Part shown: one piece after another, positions 45,466 through 56,057 of the stretch | Numbering within the stretch: the first letter of the stretch is position 1 | Layout: every line of letters starts with the position of its first letter | DNA from: Zea mays | Lineage: Eukaryota > Streptophyta > Magnoliopsida > Poales > Poaceae | Assembly (NCBI RefSeq): GCF_902167145.1 | Contig: NC_050096.1 | Location: 157,541,825-157,605,824, forward strand | Direction: 5' to 3' | Length of the DNA: 64,000 bases | Made by a program: the position numbers and the translations under genes | The notes under the pieces: generated by a model | What the model was told of the DNA's origin: nothing | Databases searched by the model: none | The model's input: only the letters and a program-made list of their open reading frames with translations

Positions 45466-46090
45466 TGTTGGTCACTTGTTCTCAAATGTTGTGAATCAAG
45501 AACAAGGCAACACAATTCTTAAACATTAAGGACCTTCGCCCATCCGAAGCATTATCTCCTCATGAGGATAAAGCTTCGCTAGACGAAGGTCAAGAAGGAC
45601 ATACCTTCATCATTTAATATGCAAGTAGGAATGTGAAGGAATAAATATGATAATTGTATCTCATTAATTGATTTACTCTTATATTCCATAAAACAGAAAT
45701 GAATATCAACAATGTTAATATTACATTGGTACCTTTGGCTTGGTCGAAGGTGTGGATGCCAGAGAGTGAATACAATCCAGCTTGAACCGTACAAGGTTAC
45801 TGTTCATCTATTTATAGGCACGGGACGCAGCCCAGATAAAATTACATTCGTACCCTTAAACGCTTATTTACAAGCAACTAAAGCTAATAAGGTCTATTTA
45901 GTCTTTTATTTCTTTGCTTGGTCCGAGCCGAACCTATTGAGCTTCGGCATTCTGCAGTGTTGCTTGTACATAAAGTCTTCGACTTGAGAAGCAAAGCCGA
46001 GGTTGATGATAGTTTCGGCGAGCCTTTGTATTATCTTGTCGAAGGTGTTTTTGGCTTGACGACCTTCGGTAGAGAAGAAGACCCCCAATA
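45466..46090 (-). repeat. 5' LTR of G2
   Basis: 625 bp, paired with 26708-27332. A minus-strand TATA box (plus-strand TATTTATA) is at 45809-45816. The PBS (minus strand TGGTGCCCACCTCTGG, two bases from the LTR) is at about 45448-45463. It is bounded on the right by TSD GTAGA and the C2 gag residues KKVIYY. Confidence 0.9.
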
Positions 46091-46332
46091 GTAGATGACC
46101 TTCTTCATCTTCTTGTTCTTCTTGTCACCCTTCTTATGTGACTTGATGGAGCCGGTGGATTCATCCTTGTGCTCCTTGTGCTTGTCGCCGGCCTCCTTCG
46201 ATGGAGTCCTTTCTTCATTCTTCTTTCCCGAAGATCTGAGCTTTTCCCTGGTGACCATCTCCCTTTTAGCGTGTTCTCCTGACATCACTTCGAGTTGTTA
46301 AACTCTAATGAAGTACCGAGCTCTGATACCAA
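46091..46332 (-). pseudogene. copia gag N-terminus and primer binding site (C2)
   Basis: The minus-strand frame starts at an ATG near 46285 (MSGEHAKREMVTREKLRSSG) and is Lys/Glu-rich: KEAGDKHKEHKDESTGSI, then KKNKKMKKVIYY, where G2 interrupts it. The capsid half resumes at 26705. Between the ATG and the LTR lies the PBS; on the minus strand 46332-46320 reads TTGGTATCAGAGC, complementary to initiator Met tRNA, as in most plant copia elements. Confidence 0.85.
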
Positions 46333-47645
46333 TTGAAAGTCGCCTAGTGGGGGTGAATAGGCGAAACCTGAAAATTATAAACTTTGAACACGCACTTCAC
46401 CCGGGGTTAGGGTTAGAAATAAATAACTGTGAATTTGGAGTGCGGAAGATAGTTCTTCTTGCTATGAGTTGCTCAATCAATGCGGATAACTTTGGGAGCT
46501 AACTCAAAACAATGTGAGCAAGAGAACTTTGAGAGAGAGAGCAGAGGGAAGAAACAAATCGAATGGTGATGATCAAGACAAATGAACACGGCGATTTGTT
46601 TCCCGAGGTTCGGTTCCAATGAACCTACTCCCCGTTGAGGAGGCCACAAAGGCCGGCCTATTTCAACCCTTTCCTTCTCTCAATCGGTCACCTAGACTAG
46701 TCAAGTGCTTCTTCTTAATCTCACGGGTCACTAAGACCCCGCAAGGATCACCACACAATTAGATGTCTCTTGCTTGCTTTGCAAAACACTTGTTAAGTTT
46801 AGAAGGAGAAGAAGGAAGAAACCAAGCAAAAAGAGCAACAATTGAAACACAAATCACCCTCTCTCAAGTCACTAAACACTTTTGATCACTTGACTTGATT
46901 ATGGCACTTGGAGTGGATTGAAGGCTTTGAATATGTCTTTCTTGTATTGAGTGTAGAGAGTGGAAAGCTTGGATGACTTGAATGGTGGTGGCTGGGGATA
47001 TTTATAGCCCTAACCACTATTCTAGCCGTTGGCTGACTTCTCTGTCGACGGGCACACTGGATAGTCCGGTGCGCACCAGACACTCCACTGTTCATTGTCC
47101 ATTGAGTGCCACGTTAGCTGATCGTTGGGGTTTGGAGCTGTTGACCGTTGAAGTCGTCTATCTTTGTGGTGCACCGGACAGTCCAGTGGCACACAGGACA
47201 GTCCGGTGCGACATGACATCGCAGACTACCTCTGACCTTCTGACGCTTCAGACTGCGGTGCAGTCGACCACGGTCGACCGTTGGCGAAGTCGACCATTGC
47301 TTCGTGGGCTCACCGAATAGTCCAATGCACGCCGGACAATCCGGTGAATTTTAGCCGAGGAGCACTGCAAATTCCCGAGAGTGGCTAGTTCGATGGGTGC
47401 TCCAGCCTGGGCACCGGACACTGTCCAGTGCACACCGGACAGTCCGGTTCGCTGCAGGCTGGTGCAAATCGATTTTGCTCCATACTTATAGAATTGCCCC
47501 ATGGGTTATTTTCCTTATATGTGAATGTGAACTTTATGCACCTGAGAAAAGATCAACTAGGCAAACTAGTTAGTCCATAAGGTTTGTGATGGTCGTCAAA
47601 CACCAAAATCGATTATAGGAAATGTTTGAGGTCATTTCCCTTTCA
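46333..47645 (-). repeat. 5' LTR of copia C2 (1313 bp)
   Basis: Partner of 11297-12630. A minus-strand TATA box (plus-strand TATTTATA at 46999-47006) lies in GGGGATATTTATAGCCC. The palindromic CCGGACAGTCCGG block is at 47050-47460. It ends TTTCCCTTTCA at 47645, then GCTTC (TSD) and the C1 LTR. Confidence 0.88.
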
Positions 47646-48782
47646 GCTTCCCAAATCGAGAGAAAACAAAATGGAGAGGTTTGGCTCAATCTAGCCAAAC
47701 CTGCACCAGTCTAAGGTGCACGGGACTGTCCGGTGTGCACCAGACACTGTCTGATGCCCAGGCTGGAGCCCTGGTGAATAGGCCGCTCTCGGGAAAACAC
47801 AAGGGTGTCACGGCTATAATGCGCCAAACTGTCCGGCGTACACCAGACCATCCAGTGTGCCAGCCGCGCGCCTAGCCACGGTCGATCGCAGGCGCCACGT
47901 GTGCCTGGCCAACGGTCACCAGGTTGCACTGGACTGTCTGGTGCGCAATCGGACTATTCGACGTGCCATGGAGCCCAAGGTTGGCAATGGTTGGCTTCGC
48001 CAAACAAGGAAAGGAATCGCACATTGTTCACTGTCCGGTGTGCACCGCACAGTCTGGTGCGCCCACGGACAGAAGGCAATCAAGGCCTTCCAAATGGAGC
48101 TCCAATGGCTCATATGACCCTTAGGGACCCCTAGGCGCATGGAGCAGCACACCAAGCATTCTTTGAACATCCTAGAACACTGAGACACTGTGACCACACT
48201 TTTGCTTTGATAGATTGAGATTCGAGCACGTGTTTTAAGTTGTAACTCTACTGCGTTGTCTCTTGTGCTCTTCTCTCGACGTGTGTGCGTATGTTGTTGT
48301 AACTTTGTCTCTTGGGTGTGGTTCTACTCGCCCTTACTCTTGTGGTTTATTTGAGATCAATTGTGTAAGGCATGAGAGACTCCAAATTGTGGAGATTCCT
48401 CACAACGGGAAAAACTTGAGATAAGAAAGAGAATCGTGGTACTCAACTTGATCAGTGGATCACTTGAGAGGGGTTGAGTGCAACCCTCGTCCATTGGGAC
48501 GCCACAACTTGGAGTAGGCAAGCATTTTATGCTTGATCGAACCACAGGATAAAAATCGCCTGGTCACTTGTTTACTTTACCTTACTGCGATTCTATTCTT
48601 TCTAGCACTTCACTTCACTTACAATATTGCTCTAAGTTTAATACTCATCTTGTGAGAGCAATTAAGTGAAGAAGTCGTCACCTATCACACTCTTCATTCG
48701 AAGACTAATCCATTTTAGACCAAGTTTGTTTTGTTGAGCTGTTTTTTAAAGGATCACCTATTCCCCCCTCTAGGTGCTCTCA
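47646..48782 (+). repeat. 5' LTR of copia C1, second segment
   Basis: Continues the LTR begun at 11071-11296; together they are about 1363 bp. It contains the palindromic CCGGAC/GTCCGG block (47720-48065) and ends CACCTATTCCCCCCTCTAGGTGCTCTCA, the plus-strand counterpart of the C2 LTR end. It is arranged head-to-head with the C2 LTR next to it, giving a near-perfect inverted repeat of about 1.1 kb arms. Confidence 0.86.
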
Positions 48783-49246
48783 ATTGGTATCAGAGTCGTT
48801 CTCTTCATCAAGGGACTAACCGCCTGAAGAGATGGATGCAAAGGGAAAGGGGATTGTGATCAACGACAAGGAGAAGGAGATCCTCAACATTGATGAGCCA
48901 AAAGGTGACAAGATCACCGACTCAGGCTCAAACAATAAAAGGAAGGACAGGAAGAAGAAGAGGCACATCAAGAAGATAATCTACTACGACAGCGACGCCT
49001 CCTCTTTTTCAGCAAGGGTCGACGACGACGATGATTCTCGTCGAAAAAGAAAACTATTAATCAAAACTATTCTTTTGATTATTCTCATATTCCTTACAAA
49101 TCAAATGCACATTTGTTATATATTCCACTTAGAAAATCTCCTCACTTTGATAGAGAAGACTATGTTTTGGAGTCATAATATGTGTAGTCATCTATTTTCT
49201 CTTCATCCTAGTATTTGGGAAATAGTGGAAAGTGGAATGCATTTTG
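48783..49246 (+). pseudogene. copia C1: PBS and gag N-terminal region, cut by T3
   Basis: The PBS ATTGGTATCAGAGTC at 48783-48797 adjoins the LTR and matches initiator Met tRNA. Gag starts at 48832 (MDAKGKGIVINDKEKEILNI), is Lys/Asp-rich with KKKRHIKKIIYYDSD (the counterpart of KKVIYY in C2), and reaches the capsid motif FWSHNMCSHLFSLHPSIWEI. Two compensating frameshifts, near 49035 and 49165, alter the section between. At 49246 it is interrupted by the LTR of T3. Its downstream pol and 3' LTR lie beyond the window. Confidence 0.82.
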
Positions 49247-52200
49247 TGTAATACCCAAATTTTTGGGTATAAAAATATAAAAGTAATGGTGATTATAAAA
49301 GTCTAGGTGTTTTCCTTTAATTGCATAATAAGTCTCTTGTAATGATGACAATTAACAAATCTAGAATTAAACTAAACATGCATCTCATGCTGAGGTTCTT
49401 CTATTTTTGCATTTATATTCAAATTCTTGAGATAAGTTTATGTTTGAAAATTTTGAAATTGAATAGAGAGTGCAAAGAAAATAAAGAAAAAAAAGAAAAA
49501 GAAAACAACCATAACCCTCTCGTAGGCCGCAGACCTCACTTTTGGCCCATTCAGCCATTCTTGCCGCGTGGCCTAGCCCCTGGAGTTGGGGCCGACAAGC
49601 GGGCCCGGCTTGTCGGTCTCGCACGAGCAATTTACGGTCACCTAGGCCTCACGCGTGCCGGTTCCATCGCTGTCACGTGGGACCCGCGCGTCATACCCTA
49701 CCGCAGCTAGGATCGGATCCGCGCCACCAATGTCGCATGCAGCGCCATAACCGTCGCCTTCGCGATCCCATCTGGCCCAACGACCTTGTCAAGACCTCTC
49801 AATGCTAGATGATCGTGCGTCACTTACTAGATATTAATACCAACCCTCTCCTTTCCTCTCCCTTTCACCATCGACGTCGTGTGAGAGAAGTAGAAGGAAT
49901 TCGAGCGCTGCCATCGAGGTGATCTTGCCTGCACAATCCGGTGCTCGGGTCGCGACGTGGGCGGGCTTCGGTGACACTGCGCGAGCCTGTTCGTGACCTA
50001 AGGTTGGGTAAGGAGCCTTCTAGGTGGTGGGGATCCCTCGTCGAAGTGGGACGCCACGCGGGATTGCGTTGCGTCGTGGTCAACCTCGTCGCTAGTACCA
50101 TCATTGTTGAGGTTAGGCTTATCATGTTCACTGGGTTTTCCATATTGATTTCGCCTAGATTCGCTGTGAAATGCGGGGCCAGGGACCTGTTGGGGGTGCG
50201 CCGGCGTGGGCGCCGCCATGAACTGTGTCGAGGGTGAGAGGATGCGTGGGTAACAGTAGATCAACGATTGTGTGGCTAGGATTAGCTGAGCGTACCGATT
50301 CGCGAATTTAGATCTGGTGCGGTCGACTAAGAGATCAATGCTCTAGAATTGATTAAGCCAATATGTGATCTAAGCCATCGATCTTAGATCTATCGGTCAC
50401 GGATCAATATCCATCCCTTTGATTCGTGTTCTAATTTGGGCCATTCGGCCGAGATCGGACGACTCAGAACGGCTGGTACCCCTTCGGGCGAGACACTGTA
50501 ACACCCCTGGTTTTACTGGCACTAAAACTTGAGCAAAACATCATGTGCATTGACATTTCATGTGTTTGTTACACCTAGAATGCATTTACTAGGTAAAATT
50601 TTCAAACAAGTTGTGATGATGTGACTTGAAGAGTGTTTAACCTTAGGGTAGGGTACTTGACCCTAGAATTAGGGCCAATGGATTAAAGTGAAGCCAAAAT
50701 GAGTAAAAACTCATAAGCCATGAGAAATGTTCACAAGGTATCACATTTGATGTGCTTTAGTGGCACAAAAACCCTAAAGTACTCAAAACCCTAAAAGAAA
50801 CCTTAGAAAACCCTAATAGGAACCCTAGAGGGGTAAATGTAAATTTTATGCACTTTTGGACCAAAAGTGCAAATATCAAAGTCATAGAACACCACAAACC
50901 AAGTAACTTTCACATTGGAGAATTTTCAAGTTGAATAATGGAATTTGGACTTAAGTGCAAAAGGGTCACATGAACACTATGTGACTAAGTCTGAAATTCA
51001 ATGTATTGAAGCCAACTTTGGAGATCTATGTCTCTAAATTCATAAGGGATTTAACCTAGGTCAATACATCAAACTTGTAGAGCTATGTAAAGGGTACAAA
51101 TTTGATCAAGTAAGCCCTAGTACTACATGAAAATGGGAGAAAAGGAACTTGAAACTGGACTGTCAGATAGACTTAGCTCTGAAAACCTTAGTTCAGTGAC
51201 ATTTGGTTAATTTTGGAAGTAGTTCATGGTTAATTCAATGGAGATAAGGTCAGGGTCAATGTGGAAAAGTTGAAGCTCTAACATTAGTAAACAACTTTGT
51301 TATACCAAGCTTGACCTGGCGCTGAACGATTTTTGGAGTAAAATGCTCTCAAACTTGCTCTGTTAGGAGCCCTGATGAGAGTTCGTGATGGTACAGTAAC
51401 CTGACGAAGATCGCCAGGTTTTGTGCACCTCCGCCGGTGATCCCACACCGTGATCCTTGCCGCCGTTGTGATTCGTGCCTGGTGGAGTGCAGATAACTAC
51501 ACTGGGTGGAAAATATCGCACAGGACATGAACTTGGGGCACTATTTCGCCCTGTCGCCGTACCCACTTGCACTGGCGACGTGGCTACGCGACCGTCGCCG
51601 TTGTGCCACCGTCTAGCTCGGTTGTGACACGCCTTAAGTCATCTCACCACTCGTCGCAAGCCATGAAGACTCGACAGTGACCACCGTAGACCGTAAACCA
51701 GTGAACGCCACGTTAGCAAACTCCGGTGACTCCTCCCCCTTTTCACCACGCGCACTTCCCCGTCCAAATTCGCCCTCCTCGCGGCCGTCTTCTTTAAATT
51801 GATGCCTCGGCCTGTTCCAACTACTTGTTATGAACCCAGTGAACCAGTCCTTGCCTCCAATCGTTCACCATAGCCTCTCAATTTCTCTTTTCCCTCAAAT
51901 CTGTTTTCCGCGCTGCCGAGATTCTCTCACTATGGCCAGCCCTCCTCAGGTTGGTTCATGCCTCTCTGTTGGATGTTCTAGCATCTCTTAGGTCTCCTGT
52001 GCTTGTAGGGTCGATTGATTGAACTAGACCGCGCTTGGTTGCCCTGAACACTGTAGTTTCTTCTCGGTTTTTGCCGTCGTCGTGAGCAGGCATGCTCTGG
52101 TCCGGATTAGTATTAGTTGGGGAATTAGTGTCGCCGAGGGTGGCATTAAGTGTCTGTCAAGCTAGAGCCCTGGTCGTTGAGTGTCTTGGCCGGTACAGGT

Positions 52201-55200
52201 TCGCTGGAAGGCGTGCTCACCGGCGATCACCATCGAGGACTGGAGTTTGCGAAGATAAGAAAGAGGAAGTGTCTAAGTGCAAACGTCAGTGAGACAAGGA
52301 AATAGTGCCCAGGGTTCTTTACTGTTTGTTCAAAAAGCTGAGGTCTTCTGTGTAAAGCCGCCAACACGGGCGCGCGCGGGCGCGTTTCGCCTGGACGTGG
52401 GTCGAATCGGGCTAGATAGGGCTCGTTACTATTCATTCCTTTTCTTTTTCTTCTTCTGCCAGGCTTAGGGAATTTATAGAAAATTCTAGAAAAATGGTAA
52501 AAATATGAGACCAATTTTACTAGACTCCTAAAATCTCCTAGTATTGAATAAAAATAGTTCCAAGATTTTTAGCCCCAGCCATGAATTATGTAGCATTTAA
52601 TAAGACCTAAACCTAGTCTTTTAGAATTTTAGAAATTATTTGATAGTTCCAAAAATCATGAAACTTTTAGGGTAAGTTTAATTTGATAATTAGAGTCCTT
52701 GGGTAAAATTTGGTACGCTTTGGATATTGTTAGATCCCAAAACCCCAAAACCCTAGTTTCTTAGCATAGAACTTCCTAACCCTACTAGGCTGTTGACTTA
52801 GAAAACCCTAGTGACTTAGGTGTACCGTGAAGGAAAGTTGTATTCAAGATCCAACTTGATGTCTCTCTATTATAATTGCATATTCATAGCATCACATGAG
52901 CATTCATGTATATGTATGGTTATGTATAGAAAACGAAGAAGAAGTAAGTGTCGAAGAAGGAGAGACTGCACCACCAACTGAGACTCCACCTGCCGGGAAT
53001 TGTTTTTATTTTGATATCTATGGAACAGATCCCGAATCCCCTACAACACAAGGCAGGCCCCGGTGCATTTACCTTTTCCTTGTGATTTTAAACTCTTTAT
53101 CACTTGAAAGATGCATTAGGTGATAGGAGTTGGGTGCTGAACCAATTGTTGCATTTCCTTCCTTGGAACTGTTTACCCTTCCTTGATTACCTGATTTGTT
53201 AAAAGGTTTTCTAATGCTTAGTCTTGCTTTAGAAAACAAAATTGTTTTGGTTTTAACAAAACATGATGCTTTAGGTGGAATGGGATGTTTTCAAAAATAA
53301 AACTTGATGGTGGATCCATCATGGGCATGATGGGTTCAACATCGGACAAGATGTACCTCTGTCAGGTACCAAATTTTGGGTTTGTAAATAATAAAGCTGA
53401 GACAGGGCGGGTGACTTGCACGAGAAGGAAGTCTCGGTGTAGTGTCTCCGTTTGAGTCGATTAAGGACCGTACCGATGTAGGCTTGATGATTGAGGACAT
53501 TTTCACTGGCCACATGCCTCGTCATGGGTAAGCTTTGCCTCGGGCAGACCAATACCAGAAAGGCCAACACGCAATGGGAGTGGAGAGATGGCGAGAGTAG
53601 TGTGTACCCTCCGTGGCAAGAGGTTGGACGGTGGTGTATCTGTGCTCTCGGTTGGCGTGAACCCGGTCTGGTCTTGAGAACCCCGGTGGCGAGTTGACAT
53701 ATGCAAGGGTTGAGTGCTACATATGTCATGTGGTTGGAGATCCCCAGTTGGGTATTAATCGATTCGGATCGCCGTTACTTCTCGGACATGAAGACTTGGT
53801 CACTGCCCTACACGTAGCAATCCAGTCAAGAAAAAGGGTGATAAAAGACGGCTAGTGCAGGCCAAGTGCTTGAACTACGGTAGAAAGAACTCTAGCTGCA
53901 GGTAATGACTTAACTTAATAATAAAACTGGATTTTTAAGGATCCACTGTTAGTAAGCATTTCTGCAAAATAGAGTCTTTGATTCTTGAATAGCCTTACCT
54001 TGACCCCCCCCCCTCTCAAGCCAGCATATCCTTGAGAGTCTTTTTCTTTGTCGGGTAAGACTTGCGAAAGTACACTCCGTACTTAGGGTTTTCGAACCCA
54101 TGTTGTTGTAGGTGAGGAAACAACAGACTTTTGTTGTTTTTGTTCAAAGGTGGTACCTAAGGACGAACCCCAGCAGTGAAGTCAGTCGCGGGAAGACGTT
54201 GGCCTTGCACTTTGAAAACAATAAACTTGTGTCCGGGAGGGTGTTTTGCCTCCCTAGCCTGTAATAATAATACTTTATGCACTCTTAATACCCTGGTATT
54301 GCAATAATAATACTGTCTCTATATATTTTATGAATGTAAATTAAGTTATTGTAACATGCTTTCGCTTATTCTTTCCTCTGATGTGATGTAATATCTGCAT
54401 GATGGGTGAAGCGCTCTTGGGCGAAATGATGAAGATACAGTTACCGAACTTGTCGAGTGATTATGTGCATCTACAGGGTTGTCCAAGGTCCTTAGGACAA
54501 GGACAACTGTAGGTGGGCCTAATACCTTGGGAGGTTCCGTCACAGACACTCTCTAGTGGAGCCCCTGTATTTTTAAGAAATGAACCCGTCGTCCAATGCG
54601 TGTGGGGAGGGAATTAATTTAAGTCTTGGAACTTGCACGACAACCCCTGTACTATCTGGAACTGGTACTCGCGGTCAATCCTAGCCACACAATCGTGGAT
54701 CTAGGAGAAAATAAATAAAGAAAATGGTATTGGGTATAAAAATATATATAAAGGAGTTTAGAAAATTCATAACTTAGTCGTTTTAACTCCAAATTGATCC
54801 GTTCCAGTTGTGTTAGATTCATATTAATATTATCTATGCAGTAGTGTTATTATCTTGTCGTATCCCATATTTTGTATAAATGAATATTTGACTAGCCATT
54901 GATTGGGAGGTTAATCTTTATAGTCAAAGTTAATTTGTCTATAATCAAATATGACTAACCCATAATCTATTTAGGATACAACATAGATATAGATGAACTA
55001 GTCACTTCCTAGTAATACTTTTCACACACAATTTATCATCAACAAAGAACACAGTATCACTATTTAATCACCACAAGCTTCGCAAAATCATATCTTCTTA
55101 ATCATAACTCTGAAGTTAGTGGTTCTCGAACCTAGGATCTCGTTACGATGCGTAGATTATTATTATGCATTATATTCTCATGTTTGGTGTGATGTTAATT

Positions 55201-55300
55201 TATCCTATGTAATGTTTGTTTGTATTGTTACGAGTAGATGAGAAAGTGATTGAGGAGATCGGAGCTAGACTACAACCTTTTAGGCCTGCTGTGACATAAT
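49247..55300 (+). repeat. LTR of a Tekay-like gypsy element T3, interrupted by T4 and cut on the right
   Basis: Begins TGTAATACCCAAATTTTTGGG at 49247, inside C1 gag; the left TSD candidate is TTTTG. The order is A-rich start, GC-rich block (49520-50250), then, after the T4 insertion, an AT-rich part with TAGAAAATTCATAACTTAG. Overlapping frames in the GC-rich block (for example 49542-49808, 49865-50264) are not genes. At about 55290-55310 it gives way to DNA-transposon sequence; the remaining LTR presumably lies to the right of the window. Whether it was a full element or a solo LTR cannot be told. Confidence 0.68.
50497..54544 (+). mobile_element. Tekay-type solo LTR T4 (4048 bp)
   Basis: Starts TGTAACACCCCTGG and ends TTCCGTCACA, with the perfect TSD GACAC at 50492-50496 and 54545-54549. 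It has no gag or pol. Inside are an AT-rich start, a GC-rich block (51370-52440), and a later part with GATGGGTTCAACATCGG and CACGAGAAGGAAGTCTCGG. A run of ten C residues lies near 54004-54013. Family relation to T2 is by overall layout; sequence similarity outside the termini is weak by eye. Confidence 0.9.
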
Positions 55301-55790
55301 GATTATGTCACTAACTAGTGTTTATTTGTCACAAGTTATGATTTGGTGACGTCATTGTGATGAAAAAGCCATCATCACAGAAGGTGCGTGTTAAATAGAG
55401 TACTATGACGATGATAAAAAATCGTCATTGATTCTATGACGCATATTAGCTTCGTCACTAAATCTATGACACTCTATTACGTCATAATTGCCCCTAAAAA
55501 TGTCACAATTCGTACTGACATGCATTGCCACGTGGCTAATGGTGATGACGTGGTATGTGACGTGGCAAAACATTTATGACAAAAAAATTTGTCATAGATT
55601 CAATGACATGGCATAATTGTTGTGACGAGGAATTTCATCACAAATTGAAAGGTGTTGGCCGCTTATGTGGCAATACATTTGTGACAAAAAGTTTCGTCAT
55701 AAAATGTGATGACACGGCAAGTGATGTGCTGACAAAGCATTTGTGACAAATATAATCATCATCGCAAGGAATACATCATATGCATTCATA
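55301..55790. repeat. subterminal repeat region of the CACTA-like element
   Basis: At least ten copies in direct and inverted orientation of a TGTGACAAA/TTTGTCATA-type core, often paired around a few bases (for example ATTTATGACAAAAAAATTTG then GTCATAGA, 55571-55598) so that short hairpins can form. In En/Spm elements such arrays bind the element-encoded TnpA-like protein. The spacing of roughly 40-60 bp fits that model. Confidence 0.6.
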
Positions 55791-56057
55791 TCATCATAGA
55801 ATATTACACATCAGAACCAAAATATCATATGAATTTGTTCAACACAAATATTTCATCTAGAAGAGAATAATATAACTTTAAAACATATATCTGCAAATCC
55901 TTTAACTTAAAATCCAAAACAAATCCAATAACTTCAACTCAAAGTATTAAACATTAAGCATAATTGAAAAATGATCCTATAACTTCAAATCTAGAGCTAC
56001 TGTAACTAGCCACAATAACAGCCATAAGGCTGCAGGTCCTATAGTGGTCAACCAGAC

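Larger units (their letters stand above)
26708..46090 (-). mobile_element. Tat-lineage gypsy element G2, pol-only (minus strand), hosts G3
   Basis: Two 625-bp LTRs (26708-27332 and 45466-46090) are bounded by the exact TSD GTAGA at 26703-26707 and 46091-46095. The PBS (reverse complement GGTGGGCACCA, 45455-45465) adjoins the right LTR. From right to left come a short leader, protease, RT, RNase H, a second RNase H and integrase (45465-41555), then tandem repeats and a reverse-oriented aORF starting at 27701. No capsid or nucleocapsid coding is present. G3 is inserted at 30465 in the aORF. The second RNase H plus the antisense extra gene are hallmarks of the Tat lineage. The 3' LTR ends ...CCCAACA and the 5' one ...CCCAATA, a single change. 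Confidence 0.9.
11297..47645 (-). mobile_element. complete Opie/Ji-like copia element C2 (minus strand) carrying nested insertions
   Basis: Both LTRs are present in minus orientation: 3' LTR 11297-12630 and 5' LTR 46333-47645. A methionine-initiator-type PBS lies beside the 5' LTR (reverse complement at 46320-46332) and a polypurine tract beside the 3' LTR (reverse complement at 12631-12645). Flanking bases are CCTTC on the left and GCTTC on the right, a 5-bp TSD with one change. The internal region is gag (three pieces), protease, pre-integrase domain, integrase, RT and RNase H. Gag is interrupted by G1 (18503-26251) and G2 (26708-46090). Without these, the element is about 9.2 kb, normal for this group. 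It sits inside the 5' LTR of C1, the same family in opposite orientation. Confidence 0.9.

Noticed and set aside
46320..46332. Possible tRNA gene fragments at the primer binding sites
   Set aside because: Only 12-15 bases match tRNA 3' ends; these are PBS sequences beside LTRs, with no cloverleaf around them.
47022..48197. Cluster of frames in the copia LTRs with repeated TGLSGVP/CPVH-like peptides
   Set aside because: The repeats are translations of the CACCGGACAGTCCGGTG palindromes in all frames, not protein repeats.
49321..50264. Frames of about 90-130 residues around the GC-rich part of T3
   Set aside because: They are LTR sequence with no recognisable domain and overlap on both strands.
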